Assembly (NCBI RefSeq): GCF_900018785.1
Contig: NZ_FCOY01000006.1
Location: 1,550,001 to 1,614,000 of the forward strand
DNA from: Xanthomonas massiliensis
Lineage (GTDB): Bacteria; Pseudomonadota; Gammaproteobacteria; Xanthomonadales; Xanthomonadaceae
Reading direction: 5' to 3'
DNA length: 64,000 nucleotides
The notes beneath the pieces are model-generated. The model was not told the origin of the DNA and made no database searches. It worked only from the letters and a program-made list of their open reading frames with translations. Shown piece after piece: positions 41,052-49,831 of the stretch (within the stretch, counting starts at the first letter, position 1; each line of letters begins with the position of its first letter). The position numbers and the translations under genes are program-made.

Positions 41052-42014
41052 ATGGGCCTTTGCGTGAACTTCCAGCAGCTGAGGGCCGTACAAGAAGCCA
41101 TCCGCCAGGACTTCAATCTCACGGCCACCGCCGAAGCCACCCATGCCTCCCAGTCCGCGGTGTCGCGCCAGATACGCGAACTGGAGGAAGAACTGGGCAT
41201 CGGCATCTTCCACCGCAACGGCAAGCGCCTGACCGGCCTGACCGAGGCGGGCAGCAAGGTGGTGGACATCATCGAGCGCATCCTGACTGAGCGCATCCGG
41301 CTGCGGCAGGCCGCCGAGAGCCTGCGGCTACCGTCGGCCGACCTGTCGGTGGCCGCCACCCACGCGCAGGTGCGCTATCGCCTGCCGGGCATCATCCTGG
41401 CCTTCCGCGACCGCCATCCTTCCGTGCGCCTGTCCCTGCACCAGACCACGCCGGTGCAGGTGATCGAGATGATAGAGCGCGGCCAGGCCGACATCGGCCT
41501 GATCACCGAAGGATTGCCGCGCCCGGCCGACATCGTCACGTTCAGGGCCTACTCGTGGGGGCATTTGTTCATCGCGCCGGTCGGGCATCCCCTGCTGGCG
41601 ATGCGCATGCCGAGCTTCGCCGATATCGCCCGCTATCCCATCATCACCTTCGAGAAGGGCATGGTCGGCCGCGAGAACATCGAGGAAGCGTTCCGGCGCC
41701 AGGGACTGGTCCCGGACATCATCATCTCGGCGGTCGATTCGGACGTGATCAAGACCTACGTCGCCCTGGGGCTCGGCATCGGGATCATTGCCGAGCGCTC
41801 GTTCGACCCGGCGATCGACCACAACCTGGCGGTCATCGGCACCGATGCACTGATCTCGCCGGTCACCACCAGCGTAGCGGTGCGGCGCGGCACGCCGCTG
41901 CAGGACCACGCGATCGCCTTCATCCTCAATCTCGTGCCGACGCTGTCGGCCGACCACGTCCGCGAATCGGTCGAGTCCCCGCCCGTTCCCGCCGCCTCGG
42001 TCCGCCGCGCATGA
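41052..42014 (+). CDS. cysB: CysB-family LysR-type transcriptional regulator
   Basis: A 320-residue LysR regulator. The N-terminal winged helix (NFQQLRAVQEAIRQDFNLT, TAEATHASQSAVSRQIRELEEELG) is the CysB/Cbl type. The effector domain contains ATHAQVRYRLPGII and SDVIKTYVALGLGIGII, the CysB pattern for N-acetylserine sensing. ATG 41052 is annotated; GTG 41064 would fit the family start equally well. It converges on the sulfur-acquisition cluster, whose last gene ends 20 bp away, and is its likely activator under sulfur starvation. Confidence 0.88.
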   Translation: MGLCVNFQQLRAVQEAIRQDFNLTATAEATHASQSAVSRQIRELEEELGIGIFHRNGKRLTGLTEAGSKVVDIIERILTERIRLRQAAESLRLPSADLSVAATHAQVRYRLPGIILAFRDRHPSVRLSLHQTTPVQVIEMIERGQADIGLITEGLPRPADIVTFRAYSWGHLFIAPVGHPLLAMRMPSFADIARYPIITFEKGMVGRENIEEAFRRQGLVPDIIISAVDSDVIKTYVALGLGIGIIAERSFDPAIDHNLAVIGTDALISPVTTSVAVRRGTPLQDHAIAFILNLVPTLSADHVRESVESPPVPAASVRRA

Positions 42015-42034
42015 GTGGCACCGGCTCCAGGTAG

Positions 42035-42892
42035 TCACTCCCCGAGCCGGGTGAACGCCTCCAGCACCCGACGCTTGGCCGAGACGAACCCCGCGCCCAC
42101 CCGGTCGCGCGGGAATCCTGCAGACACCGGCAAGACCTCATGGATGCGGCCCGGGTCCGGCCGCATCACCACCACGCGGTTGCCGAGGTAGATGGCCTCT
42201 TCCACGTCGTGGGTCACCAGGATCATGGTAATGCCTTGTTCCTTCCAGATGCGTTGCAGTTCGTCCTGCAGGTGGGCACGGGTGATGGCATCGAGCGCGC
42301 CGAACGGCTCGTCCAGAAGCAACAGGCGCGGCCGCGTGGCCAGCGCACGGGCAATGGCCACGCGCTGGGCCATGCCACCGGAGAGCTGGCGCGGCCAGTA
42401 CCGCTCGCATCCCTGCAGCCGTACCAGCTCCAGGTAGTGGCGTACCCGTTCGCGCCGTTGCGCGCGTGACAGCCCGGCGTTGAGCAGCCCCAGTTCGACG
42501 TTGCGCTCGACTGTCAGCCAGGGCAGCAGCCGGTGTTCCTGGAACACGATCCCGCAATCCAGGCGCGGGCCGACGACCGGCCGGCCATCCTGGCGGATCT
42601 CGCCGGCATGACGTCGGTCCAGGCCGGCGACCAGGCGCAGCAACGTGGACTTCCCGCAACCGCTGGCGCCGACGACGCTGACGAACTCGCCTTCGGCCAC
42701 CTCCAGGTCGATCCCGTCGAGCACCTGCACGGTGGTACCGCCTGTCCCCGGGTACCACTTGCCCACGCCGCACAGTTCCAGCGCCGTCCGCGTGGGTACT
42801 GCCGGGACGGCATCGTCGGGGCCTGCCTCGTCGGGATGCACCAGGTCCAGCCGTCGCCTCCGGACTCCCATGGCCTCGCCGCCGCTGCTCAT
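42035..42892 (-). CDS. ABC transporter ATPase, SsuB/TauB-like (aliphatic sulfonate/taurine type)
   Basis: A 285-residue ATPase of the nitrate/sulfonate/taurine importer class. Walker A is GASGCGKST, the signature is LSGGMAQRVAIARAL, and Walker B is LLLDEPFGALD. The GIVFQEHRLLPWLTVERNV stretch is typical of SsuB/TauB. The first 35 residues are a low-similarity extension. It overlaps the FMN reductase start by 4 bp, but its permeases lie 3 kb upstream, beyond the cysK group, in the same direction. Confidence 0.9.
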   Translation of the reverse strand: MSSGGEAMGVRRRRLDLVHPDEAGPDDAVPAVPTRTALELCGVGKWYPGTGGTTVQVLDGIDLEVAEGEFVSVVGASGCGKSTLLRLVAGLDRRHAGEIRQDGRPVVGPRLDCGIVFQEHRLLPWLTVERNVELGLLNAGLSRAQRRERVRHYLELVRLQGCERYWPRQLSGGMAQRVAIARALATRPRLLLLDEPFGALDAITRAHLQDELQRIWKEQGITMILVTHDVEEAIYLGNRVVVMRPDPGRIHEVLPVSAGFPRDRVGAGFVSAKRRVLEAFTRLGE

Positions 42893-43584
42893 GCGTGTGC
42901 CGCTTCGGCCACGGCCACGGCCGCGCCTCGCGACCGCAGGGCCTGGAAGGCGGCGACGAACTCTGCGGCCTGCCGCCCGACCAGGCGCAGTGCCTGCTCC
43001 ACCTTCTCCGGCGGCGGGCGTGCCGCGTCCAAAGGCGTTTCCAGCGTATTGACCACGGCGCCGTAGGGCGTCGGCCAGCCGCGCAGGGCATGGACCACTG
43101 AGCGCAGCGAAGCCAGGACCGTGCCGCCGGCCTGCCCCCCGTAGGCCGTCACGATGCAGCCGACCGCGCGCCCGTCGAGATAGGGCCGTTCGTCGCCGCG
43201 TGCCTCCTCCAGCGTATCCAGCGCGTTCTTCAGCAGGCCCGATGGCCCGCCGTGGTACCCCGGCGTGGCTAGGATCACCGCGTCGGCGCGACGGACCAGG
43301 CTGATCAGGCCACACTGCACGCCGGTCAGCGGCCGCCCCGGTGCGTAGTGCGGCAACGCCGAGAGGAAATCACCTCCGAGGTGGATCGTCGCCATGCCCT
43401 GCTCGGCACATGCCTGCAGTGCGATGCCGAGCGCGCGTTCCGTCGACGATCCGGCCCGTGGCGTGCCGCCGATGCCGACCACGAGCTGCTTGGACGAGGC
43501 CACCCTGGGCCAGGCCCAGGCCAGCGGCGTGCCCGCTTCGCGATGTCCGTTGACGATCGGGGAAACGTCCGGCTCCGTGCCCAT
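42889..43584 (-). CDS. NADPH-dependent FMN reductase (SsuE/MsuE-like)
   Basis: A 231-residue flavodoxin-fold reductase. It shows GIGGTPRAGSSTERAL (FMN phosphate loop), ATPGYHGGPSGLLKNALD and TAYGGQAGGTVLASLR. It would supply reduced FMN to the two-component monooxygenase encoded upstream in the cluster. The overlap with the ATPase gene and a 9-bp gap to the hydrolase gene put it in one transcript. About 35 N-terminal residues precede the conserved core. Confidence 0.9.
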   Translation of the reverse strand: MGTEPDVSPIVNGHREAGTPLAWAWPRVASSKQLVVGIGGTPRAGSSTERALGIALQACAEQGMATIHLGGDFLSALPHYAPGRPLTGVQCGLISLVRRADAVILATPGYHGGPSGLLKNALDTLEEARGDERPYLDGRAVGCIVTAYGGQAGGTVLASLRSVVHALRGWPTPYGAVVNTLETPLDAARPPPEKVEQALRLVGRQAAEFVAAFQALRSRGAAVAVAEAAHA

Positions 43585-43593
43585 GTCCGCTCC

Positions 43594-44142
43594 TCAGGCC
43601 GCGCGTGCGCGACGCAGTTCATCCAGCAGCGAGGCGCCGTAGGGCCAGTCGCCCAGGTCCGCTGCCGTGCCCAGGTGGCCCGATGCCCCCGCCCGTTCCA
43701 AGCGCGCGCCCCAGGCCCGGGCAAAGAACGCCGCCCGCTCCAGCGTCACCCGCGGGTCGTCGTCGCTGGCGACCAGGATCGAGGGAAACGGCAGCTGCGT
43801 CCTCGGTATCGGCGCGAAGCCGGTGGCGCCGGCCGGGTAGTCCGGCCGCTCCACGTCGGTGGGCGAGACCAGCAGGGCTCCGGCGACCGGACCACGATGC
43901 GTGGCGGCCCAGTGGGCAACGGTCACCACCGCCAGCGAATGGGCGACCAGGAGGACCGGCGAAGCCGCGGCGTTGATCGCCTCGTCGAGCGCGGCGACCC
44001 AGGCCCGCCGGTCAGGGTTGTCCCACTCGCGCTGTTGCACGCGGCGCAGTTGCGGATCCCGCTTTTCCCAGACGCTCTGCCAGTGCTTCTCGCCGGAATT
44101 GCCACGCCCGGGCAGGATCAATACACGTGGTTGGCTGCTCAT
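43594..44142 (-). CDS. RBBP9/YdeN family alpha/beta hydrolase
   Basis: A 182-residue serine hydrolase. The nucleophile elbow is AHSLAVVTV, a middle aspartate lies in VASDDDPRV and the histidine in SGHLGTAADLGDWPYG. RBBP9/YdeN proteins are small esterases of unknown substrate. The gene overlaps cysK by 4 bp and sits between it and the FMN reductase, which suggests it processes an organosulfur ester or thioester during uptake. Confidence 0.87.
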   Translation of the reverse strand: MSSQPRVLILPGRGNSGEKHWQSVWEKRDPQLRRVQQREWDNPDRRAWVAALDEAINAAASPVLLVAHSLAVVTVAHWAATHRGPVAGALLVSPTDVERPDYPAGATGFAPIPRTQLPFPSILVASDDDPRVTLERAAFFARAWGARLERAGASGHLGTAADLGDWPYGASLLDELRRARAA

Positions 44143-45164
44143 GCCGCTTCCTCCTGGGGGGCGCCGCCGCTTACCTGCGCCGTGTCGAAAAGTTCGGTGG
44201 ACAGGTAGCGCTCGGCGAAATCCGGGACCAGCACGACGATGGTCTTCCCGGCGAACGCCTTGCGCCCGCCCAGCTGCAGCGCCGACCATACCGCCGCACC
44301 GGCGCTGATGCCGGCCGGGATGCCCTCCACCCGCGCCAGGCGGCGCGCGGTGGCCAGCGCCTCCTCGTCGCCGACGGCCGAGACTTCGTCGATCAGCTGC
44401 CGGTCCAGGAACGTGGACAGGTGCCCGGAACCGATGCCCTGGATCTTGTGCGGCCCCGGCTTGCCACCGGACAGCACCGCACTGCGGGCGGGCTCCACGG
44501 CGACCACGTGCACGGCCCGGTTGCGCTGCTTGAGCACGCCGGCCACGCCGGTGATCGTGCCCCCGGTCCCTACCCCGGCCACGAACGCGTCCACCACGCC
44601 CTGCGTGTCGCCCCAGATTTCCTCGGCCGTGGTTTCGCGGTGGATGGCCGGATTGGCCGGGTTCTCGAATTGCTGCAGCACCACCGAGCCGGGGATCCGG
44701 GCGTTGAGTTCGTGGGCGCGGCGGATGGCGCCGGACATGCGTTCGGCATCCGGCGTCAGCTCCACGCGTGCGCCCAGGAACTCGACCATCCTGCGCCGCT
44801 CGATGGATGCGTTGTCGGGCATGACCAGGACCAGCCGGTAGCCCTTGGCCGCCGCCACGAAGGCCAGGCCGATGCCGGTATTGCCCGAGGTCGGCTCGAT
44901 GATCGTCGCACCCGGCACCAGTCGGCCTTCGCGCTCCGCCGCCGCGACCAGCGCCGCGCCCAGCCGGTCCTTGACCGAGGCCAGAGGGTTGAAGAACTCC
45001 AGCTTGGCCACGATCCGCGCGGCCACCCCGGCCTCGGCCGCCAATCGGTCCAGGCGTACCAGCGGCGTGGCTCCTATCGTGTCCAGGATGCTGTCGTAGA
45101 TGCGCCCACGGCGGCCGGGATGGGGCCAGGTACCGGCCGCAGGGGAATAGGATGGGATCGACAT
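44139..45164 (-). CDS. cysK: Cysteine synthase (O-acetylserine sulfhydrylase)
   Basis: A 341-residue PLP enzyme. The PLP lysine is K65 (FFNPLASVKDRLG), the substrate loop is PTSGNTGIGL (residues 91-100), and GVGTGGTITGVAGVLK and IPAGISAGAA follow. It joins sulfide to O-acetylserine to make cysteine. Placement inside the organosulfur cluster suggests it captures sulfide from released sulfite. ATG 45164 fits; the in-frame extension upstream is not protein-like. Confidence 0.92.
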   Translation of the reverse strand: MSIPSYSPAAGTWPHPGRRGRIYDSILDTIGATPLVRLDRLAAEAGVAARIVAKLEFFNPLASVKDRLGAALVAAAEREGRLVPGATIIEPTSGNTGIGLAFVAAAKGYRLVLVMPDNASIERRRMVEFLGARVELTPDAERMSGAIRRAHELNARIPGSVVLQQFENPANPAIHRETTAEEIWGDTQGVVDAFVAGVGTGGTITGVAGVLKQRNRAVHVVAVEPARSAVLSGGKPGPHKIQGIGSGHLSTFLDRQLIDEVSAVGDEEALATARRLARVEGIPAGISAGAAVWSALQLGGRKAFAGKTIVVLVPDFAERYLSTELFDTAQVSGGAPQEEAA

Positions 45165-45798
45165 TGCGGGGATCGGGACAGAGGCGAGGAAGCCGACACT
45201 AGGCAGCGCCGCGCCACAGGGGAAATGAGGAAACCGGGCTTGGTTCGAACGCACGATGGATAGGCCACGGCGGCCGGCTCCCGGGAAGCCTGCACATGCC
45301 GGCGATGCATGTCCAAACAGCGGCGTGCCATGTCCGGATCGGCAGGCAGGCCCACGCAGCAGGCACGTCTTGGCCAGCGCCCGGGCCATTCCACGCCGGC
45401 CCGGCGCGGACGCGTGCCATCGCGCATGCACGAACTGCGGACCTGGCGGCACCATGCGCGATGCTCCACGCCCCGGCCTGGCGGGAGGGACGACGCCCTT
45501 CGCGCCATACGCGCATGCTGCGTATTTGTGGCCATCGCCTGGGTAGGCTCGCAAGACCCCGGGCGCGGACGACGACCGCATTCGAGCGGGCATCGCGGCG
45601 GATGCGCCGGCCGCGGGCGCGGTACCTGCCTCGTGCGAACGGCGTGCCCAGCAAGGCACACGCACCGACACGTCCTGGGGCACGCTTGCTTGCGATCCCC
45701 GGCCACGGCGCGACGTCCGTCCATGGCTGCATTTCATTGGCACGGGTCCGCCGTCACCGCGACGGTCTCGCAGGCGACCGGCACGCGCACCGCCGTCC
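45165..45798. other. 634-bp gap without a recognisable gene inside the sulfur cluster
   Basis: The stretch between the cysK start and the last permease stop has no credible gene on either strand. Several frames are open but they are Arg- and Ala-rich GC artefacts without ribosome sites. It probably contains the cysK-group promoter, though I cannot point to a clear -35/-10 pair. Confidence 0.5.
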
Positions 45799-46557
45799 TC
45801 ACGGCGCCGTCTTCCAACGCAGCCAGTGCGCCTGCAACCGCTCCACCAACCAGCCCGCCAGGAAGCCGATGGCGGCCACCAGGACGATGCCGACCAGCAC
45901 TTCGTCGGTCTGGAACAGCTCCTGGCCTTCCACCAGCAGATTGCCCAGGCCGTTTCCGGTGGTGAGCAGGTACTCCGCCCCCAGCGTGGCCAGCCACGCG
46001 TAGATCACCGCAAGGTGCAACCCGGTGAAGATCGAAGGCAAGGCCGAAGGCAGCACCACGTGCGCCAGCATCTGCCCGCGCCCGAAGCGGAACACCCGCC
46101 CCACCTCGACCAGGGCCGGAGCGATGCTGCCGACGCCTTCGAACGTGTTGACCATGGCCGGGAAGAACGCGGCCAGTGCGATGAACACGACCTTGCTCGG
46201 TTCTCCGAGGCCGAACCAGGCCATGATCAGCGGGATCCAGGCGAACAGGGTGATCTGCTGCAAGGTGCGCAGGGTCGGGCCGAACAAGGCCCGGGCCAGA
46301 CGCGAGACGCCCAGCGCGATCCCGCACCCCACTCCTGCCGCCGCGCCGATCGACAATCCCGCCAGGTAACGGCCGGCGCTGGCCAGCAACGCCTCCCGCA
46401 GGCTGCCGTCGCTCCACAGCGCACCGGCCCTGGCCAACACCGCCGAGGGCGGGACCAGGGTTCCGCCCTCGGCCGGGCCGGCCCGCATCAGGCACTGCCA
46501 GGCCACCAGTGCGGACAGCGGAACCACCCAGCCGAGCCACTCGCGCGAAGGCCTCAT
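45799..46557 (-). CDS. ABC transporter permease, SsuC/TauC-like (second of pair)
   Basis: A 252-residue inner-membrane permease with about six helices and the family EAA-type loop (VGRVFRFGRGQMLAHVVLPSALPSIFTGLHLAVIYAWLATLGAEY). It overlaps its partner permease by 4 bp. Two different permease genes imply a heterodimeric channel, whereas SsuC and TauC normally work as homodimers. The likely cargo is sulfonate or a related organosulfur anion, by analogy. Confidence 0.9.
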   Translation of the reverse strand: MRPSREWLGWVVPLSALVAWQCLMRAGPAEGGTLVPPSAVLARAGALWSDGSLREALLASAGRYLAGLSIGAAAGVGCGIALGVSRLARALFGPTLRTLQQITLFAWIPLIMAWFGLGEPSKVVFIALAAFFPAMVNTFEGVGSIAPALVEVGRVFRFGRGQMLAHVVLPSALPSIFTGLHLAVIYAWLATLGAEYLLTTGNGLGNLLVEGQELFQTDEVLVGIVLVAAIGFLAGWLVERLQAHWLRWKTAP

Positions 46558-47366
46558 GCCAGCCCTCCCGGTCCACGCCAGCGCAACAGCCAGCGCTCCA
46601 CGGCCTGCAGCAGCCGATCCAGGCCAAAACCCATGGCCCCGATCATCACCACGCAGGCCAGCAGCACGTCCAGCTGCATCAGCTGCTGGCCGTTGGACAT
46701 CAGGTAGCCCAGGCCCTCAGAGGACGCCAGCAACTCGACCAGCACCAGCACCAGCCAGCAGCTGGTCAAGCCGTAACGCAGTCCCGTCCATACCGCCGGC
46801 AGCGCCGCGGGCAACGCCACCCGGGTCCAGCGTTGCCAGGCGCCGAGGCCGTACACGTCGGCGACCTCCAGCCAGGAAACAGGGACCGCACGGATGCCGG
46901 CGCTGGTATTCAGGGCGACGGGAATGAAGGCCGCCTTCGCGATCAGCACGATCTTCAGCGCCTCGCCAATGCCCAGCAACAACATCAGCAACGGCAACCA
47001 GCCAAGCACCGGAACGCAGGCCAGCGCGCGGAATGCCGGATGGACCAGGGCATGGACGGTACGCCACGTCCCCATCGCCATGCCCAGCAGCAAGCCTGCC
47101 ACGGCCCCCAGCGCACAGCCGGCCAATACCCGCTGCAGGCTGATCGACAGGCTGTCCCAGGCTTCGCCGTTGCGCGCCATGCCGGCGAGCGTCTGCAGCA
47201 CCTGCAGTGGCGAAGGCAAAGTCCGCGCATCGATCCAGCCGCGGTCGCTGGCCAGCGACCACGCCAACAGCAAAACCATGGGCACCACCCACCCCGCCAG
47301 GCGATGGAGCAGGCCATGGGCCAGGGCTGTCGCCGCCGGCCGCGTCGATGGCGTGACCGCGGCCAT
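46554..47366 (-). CDS. ABC transporter permease, SsuC/TauC-like (first of pair)
   Basis: A 270-residue permease with about six helices. The binding-protein-dependent transport loop contains EVADVYGLGAWQRWTRVALPAALPAVWTGLRYGL, followed by LLASSEGLGYLM. Its ATG overlaps the binding-protein stop by one base (TGATG). It pairs with the following permease. Both are more like the SsuC/nitrate-type permeases than amino-acid permeases. Confidence 0.9.
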   Translation of the reverse strand: MAAVTPSTRPAATALAHGLLHRLAGWVVPMVLLLAWSLASDRGWIDARTLPSPLQVLQTLAGMARNGEAWDSLSISLQRVLAGCALGAVAGLLLGMAMGTWRTVHALVHPAFRALACVPVLGWLPLLMLLLGIGEALKIVLIAKAAFIPVALNTSAGIRAVPVSWLEVADVYGLGAWQRWTRVALPAALPAVWTGLRYGLTSCWLVLVLVELLASSEGLGYLMSNGQQLMQLDVLLACVVMIGAMGFGLDRLLQAVERWLLRWRGPGGLA

Positions 47367-48439
47367 CAGCGTGGCCGCTCGCCGTTCGCGTCCAGCGGCA
47401 CCCACGCATGCTCCAGGTGCAATTGCCTGAGTGCTGCATCCAGGTAGCGCCGATCGAACCAGGTATCGATGTCCACCGGCGGACCGCGGAGCATCCCGAG
47501 TTTCGCGACCAGGGCCTGGGTGTCCTTGTACTGGGCGAGGAAGAACGGATCCAGCAACGGGCTGAAGCGGTCGGCCAGGGGGCGGCCGGCATAGTCCCGG
47601 CGCAGGACCGGCACCGGCCGCCCACCCGTGGACAGGATCTGGAACACCGCCTCGCGGTTCGCTTCCTGCGAGGCCCATTGCGATGCCTGCACCACCACCT
47701 TGACCACCCTGGCCACCAGTTGCGGGTAGCGACGGGCGAAATCCTCGTTCACCAGCAGCCCGGCCTGGGCGGTGAAGCGCGCCGGGCCGTTCTGGGTGCT
47801 GTAGACGATGCGGGCCAGGCCCCTGTCCACCGCCACCAGGGACTCGGACCCGCCGAAGATCGCGTCGATGTCCCCGTTCTTCAGCGCGTTGGCCGCCTGG
47901 GCGCCGAGCAGGCTGACGTTGCGGATGTCCTTCTCGCCCATGCCCTGGCTGGCGAGGATGCGGATGACCTGCAACTGGATGTAGTTGCCCTTGAAGTAGG
48001 CGACCTTCTTGCCCTTGAGGTCCTTGAGCGAGCGGATCGGCGAATCCGGGCGGACCAGCAGGTAGGCATTCTCCAGCCGTCCGGCCGGCAGGACGAGGCG
48101 GCTGCGGATCCCCGCACTGCGTCCGACCAGCGAGATCATGTCGCCGTTGCCGGCGAAATCGATCTGCCCGTTGGCCAGCGCCTGGCCGACCATCGGACCG
48201 CCGCCCTTGAAACCAGGGAACTCGACCCGGATGCCGTCCTTGGCGAATTCCGCCTCGAACAGGCCCCGGGCCTGGGCGATGCCGGTGGCACCCCAGACCA
48301 CGCGGGCGCTGCCCGGGATGGCAGGCGCGCCGATGCGGATCACCTTCGGCAGCGGCGCGGTCTGCGCCACGGCCAGCCCGCAGCCCAGCAGCAGCACCAG
48401 GGCGAGGATCCAGCGCGAGGCCATGCGCCCGTGCATCAC
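47366..48439 (-). CDS. ABC transporter substrate-binding protein, SsuA-like
   Basis: A 357-residue periplasmic binding protein with a signal peptide ending LAVAQ. The SsuA/NrtA-type core is seen in KVIRIGAPAIPGSARV, FAGNGDMISLVGRSAGI and LKDLKGKKVAYFKGNYIQ. It should capture a sulfonate or related anion and hand it to the two permeases. It overlaps the monooxygenase gene by 4 bp. The ligand is not predictable from sequence. Confidence 0.9.
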   Translation of the reverse strand: MMHGRMASRWILALVLLLGCGLAVAQTAPLPKVIRIGAPAIPGSARVVWGATGIAQARGLFEAEFAKDGIRVEFPGFKGGGPMVGQALANGQIDFAGNGDMISLVGRSAGIRSRLVLPAGRLENAYLLVRPDSPIRSLKDLKGKKVAYFKGNYIQLQVIRILASQGMGEKDIRNVSLLGAQAANALKNGDIDAIFGGSESLVAVDRGLARIVYSTQNGPARFTAQAGLLVNEDFARRYPQLVARVVKVVVQASQWASQEANREAVFQILSTGGRPVPVLRRDYAGRPLADRFSPLLDPFFLAQYKDTQALVAKLGMLRGPPVDIDTWFDRRYLDAALRQLHLEHAWVPLDANGERPR

Positions 48440-49806
48440 GATGCCCCCGCGACGCGACGCGCAGCTGCCGCCTCGTGCACGCCGAGTGCGTGGCGATTCA
48501 CCGGGAAATCCAGCCCCAGGTGCCCGCGCAAGGTGTCGGAACGATATTCGCGGCGGAAGATGCCACGCGCCTGCAGGATCGGCACCACCTGGTCGACGAA
48601 CTCGCGCAGGCCCTGCGGCTGCAGGTAGGCGTGCAGGATGAAGCCGTCCACCACCCGCCCCTCGTAGAGCCGCTGGAGGCGGTCCGCGACCTGCTCGGGC
48701 GTACCCACGAACTGCAGGCCGGGATTGGCCACGCGCAGCGCCAGCTGGCGCAGGGTGAGGTTTTCCTCCCGCGCCAGGCGCAGATAGGCCTCGGCGGTGG
48801 ACTTGAAGCTGTCCTTGCCGATGTCGCCCAGCTCCGGCAGCGGCTCATCGAGCGGAAAGCGCGAGAAGTCGAAGAAGCTGAAGTAGCGGCCCAGGTATTT
48901 CAATGCCACGCCGATGTCCAGCAGTTCGGAGACCTCGCGGTGCTTGCGCAGCGCCTCCGCCTCGGTGGCGCCGACGATCGGGGTGATGGCCGGAAACACC
49001 AGCAGCTCCTCCGGGCGCCGGCCATAGGCGGCAGCACGGCGCTTGATGTCGTCGTAGTACGCCTTTGCCTCGTCCACGTTCTCCACGCTTCCGGAGAAGA
49101 TCGCATCCGCCTCGCGCGCCGCCAGGTCGCGTCCCGGTTCGGAAGCCCCGGCCTGGAACAGCACCGGCCGTCCCTGTGGAGAACGCTCGATGTTCAGCGG
49201 CCCCTGCACCGCGAAGAACTCGCCCTTGTGGCCGAGCACATGCATCTTCTCGAAATCGACGTACCGGCCGCTCTGCTTGTCGCGGACGAAGGCGTCGTCC
49301 TCCCATGAATCCCACAATCCCTTGACCACCTCGATGTACTCGCCGGCGATGCGGTAGCGCAACGCATGGTCGTGGAGCTTCTCCCCGCCATGGTTGCGGG
49401 CATGGCCTTCCAGTGCACCGGTCACCGCGTTCCAGGCGGCGCGCCCGCCGCTGATCAGGTCCAGCGAGGCCAGCTGCCGGGCCACGTCGAACGGTTCGGT
49501 GTAGGACGTGGTCACGGTCGCCGCCAGGCCGACATGGCGGGTGACGGAGGACACCGCGGCCAGCGCCGTGATCGGCTCCAGACGGCTCAGGAAATACGGT
49601 GTGGAATCGCGGGTGATGAAGGTGGAGTCGGCGATGAAGCCGAAATCGAACTTGCCCTCCTCGATCGTCTGCGCCGCCTCGATGAAGGAAGCGATGTCGG
49701 AGGCGCTGTTGCTGCGCGCCTGCGGGTGGCGCCACGCCTGCACGTTCGCGCCGATGCCGGAAAGGAAGGCAGCCAGGTGCAGCTCGCGTCGCTGGGAAGC
49801 GGCCAT
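48436..49806 (-). CDS. LLM-class FMN-dependent monooxygenase (NtaA/SnaA/DszA family)
   Basis: A 456-residue flavin-dependent oxygenase. Family features are HLAAFLSGIGANVQAWRHP at the start, ISGGRAAWNAVTG, RPVLFQAGASEPGRDLAAREADAIFSG and GTPEQVADRL. NtaA/SnaA/DszA enzymes are the oxygenase half of two-component systems that use reduced FMN to cleave C-N or C-S bonds. Together with the FMN reductase downstream, a desulfonating or sulfone-cleaving role is probable. It differs from SsuD, which is shorter. Confidence 0.92.
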   Translation of the reverse strand: MAASQRRELHLAAFLSGIGANVQAWRHPQARSNSASDIASFIEAAQTIEEGKFDFGFIADSTFITRDSTPYFLSRLEPITALAAVSSVTRHVGLAATVTTSYTEPFDVARQLASLDLISGGRAAWNAVTGALEGHARNHGGEKLHDHALRYRIAGEYIEVVKGLWDSWEDDAFVRDKQSGRYVDFEKMHVLGHKGEFFAVQGPLNIERSPQGRPVLFQAGASEPGRDLAAREADAIFSGSVENVDEAKAYYDDIKRRAAAYGRRPEELLVFPAITPIVGATEAEALRKHREVSELLDIGVALKYLGRYFSFFDFSRFPLDEPLPELGDIGKDSFKSTAEAYLRLAREENLTLRQLALRVANPGLQFVGTPEQVADRLQRLYEGRVVDGFILHAYLQPQGLREFVDQVVPILQARGIFRREYRSDTLRGHLGLDFPVNRHALGVHEAAAARRVAGAS

Positions 49807-49831
49807 GTCTCGATCTCCTGTGCGAGGGGGT

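Noticed and set aside
41328-42038. Minus-strand open frame opposite cysB
   Set aside because: It mirrors cysB and lacks similarity or a start site.
45241-45260. GGTTCGAAC as part of a tRNA T-loop
   Set aside because: No acceptor stem, anticodon arm or cloverleaf can be drawn around it.
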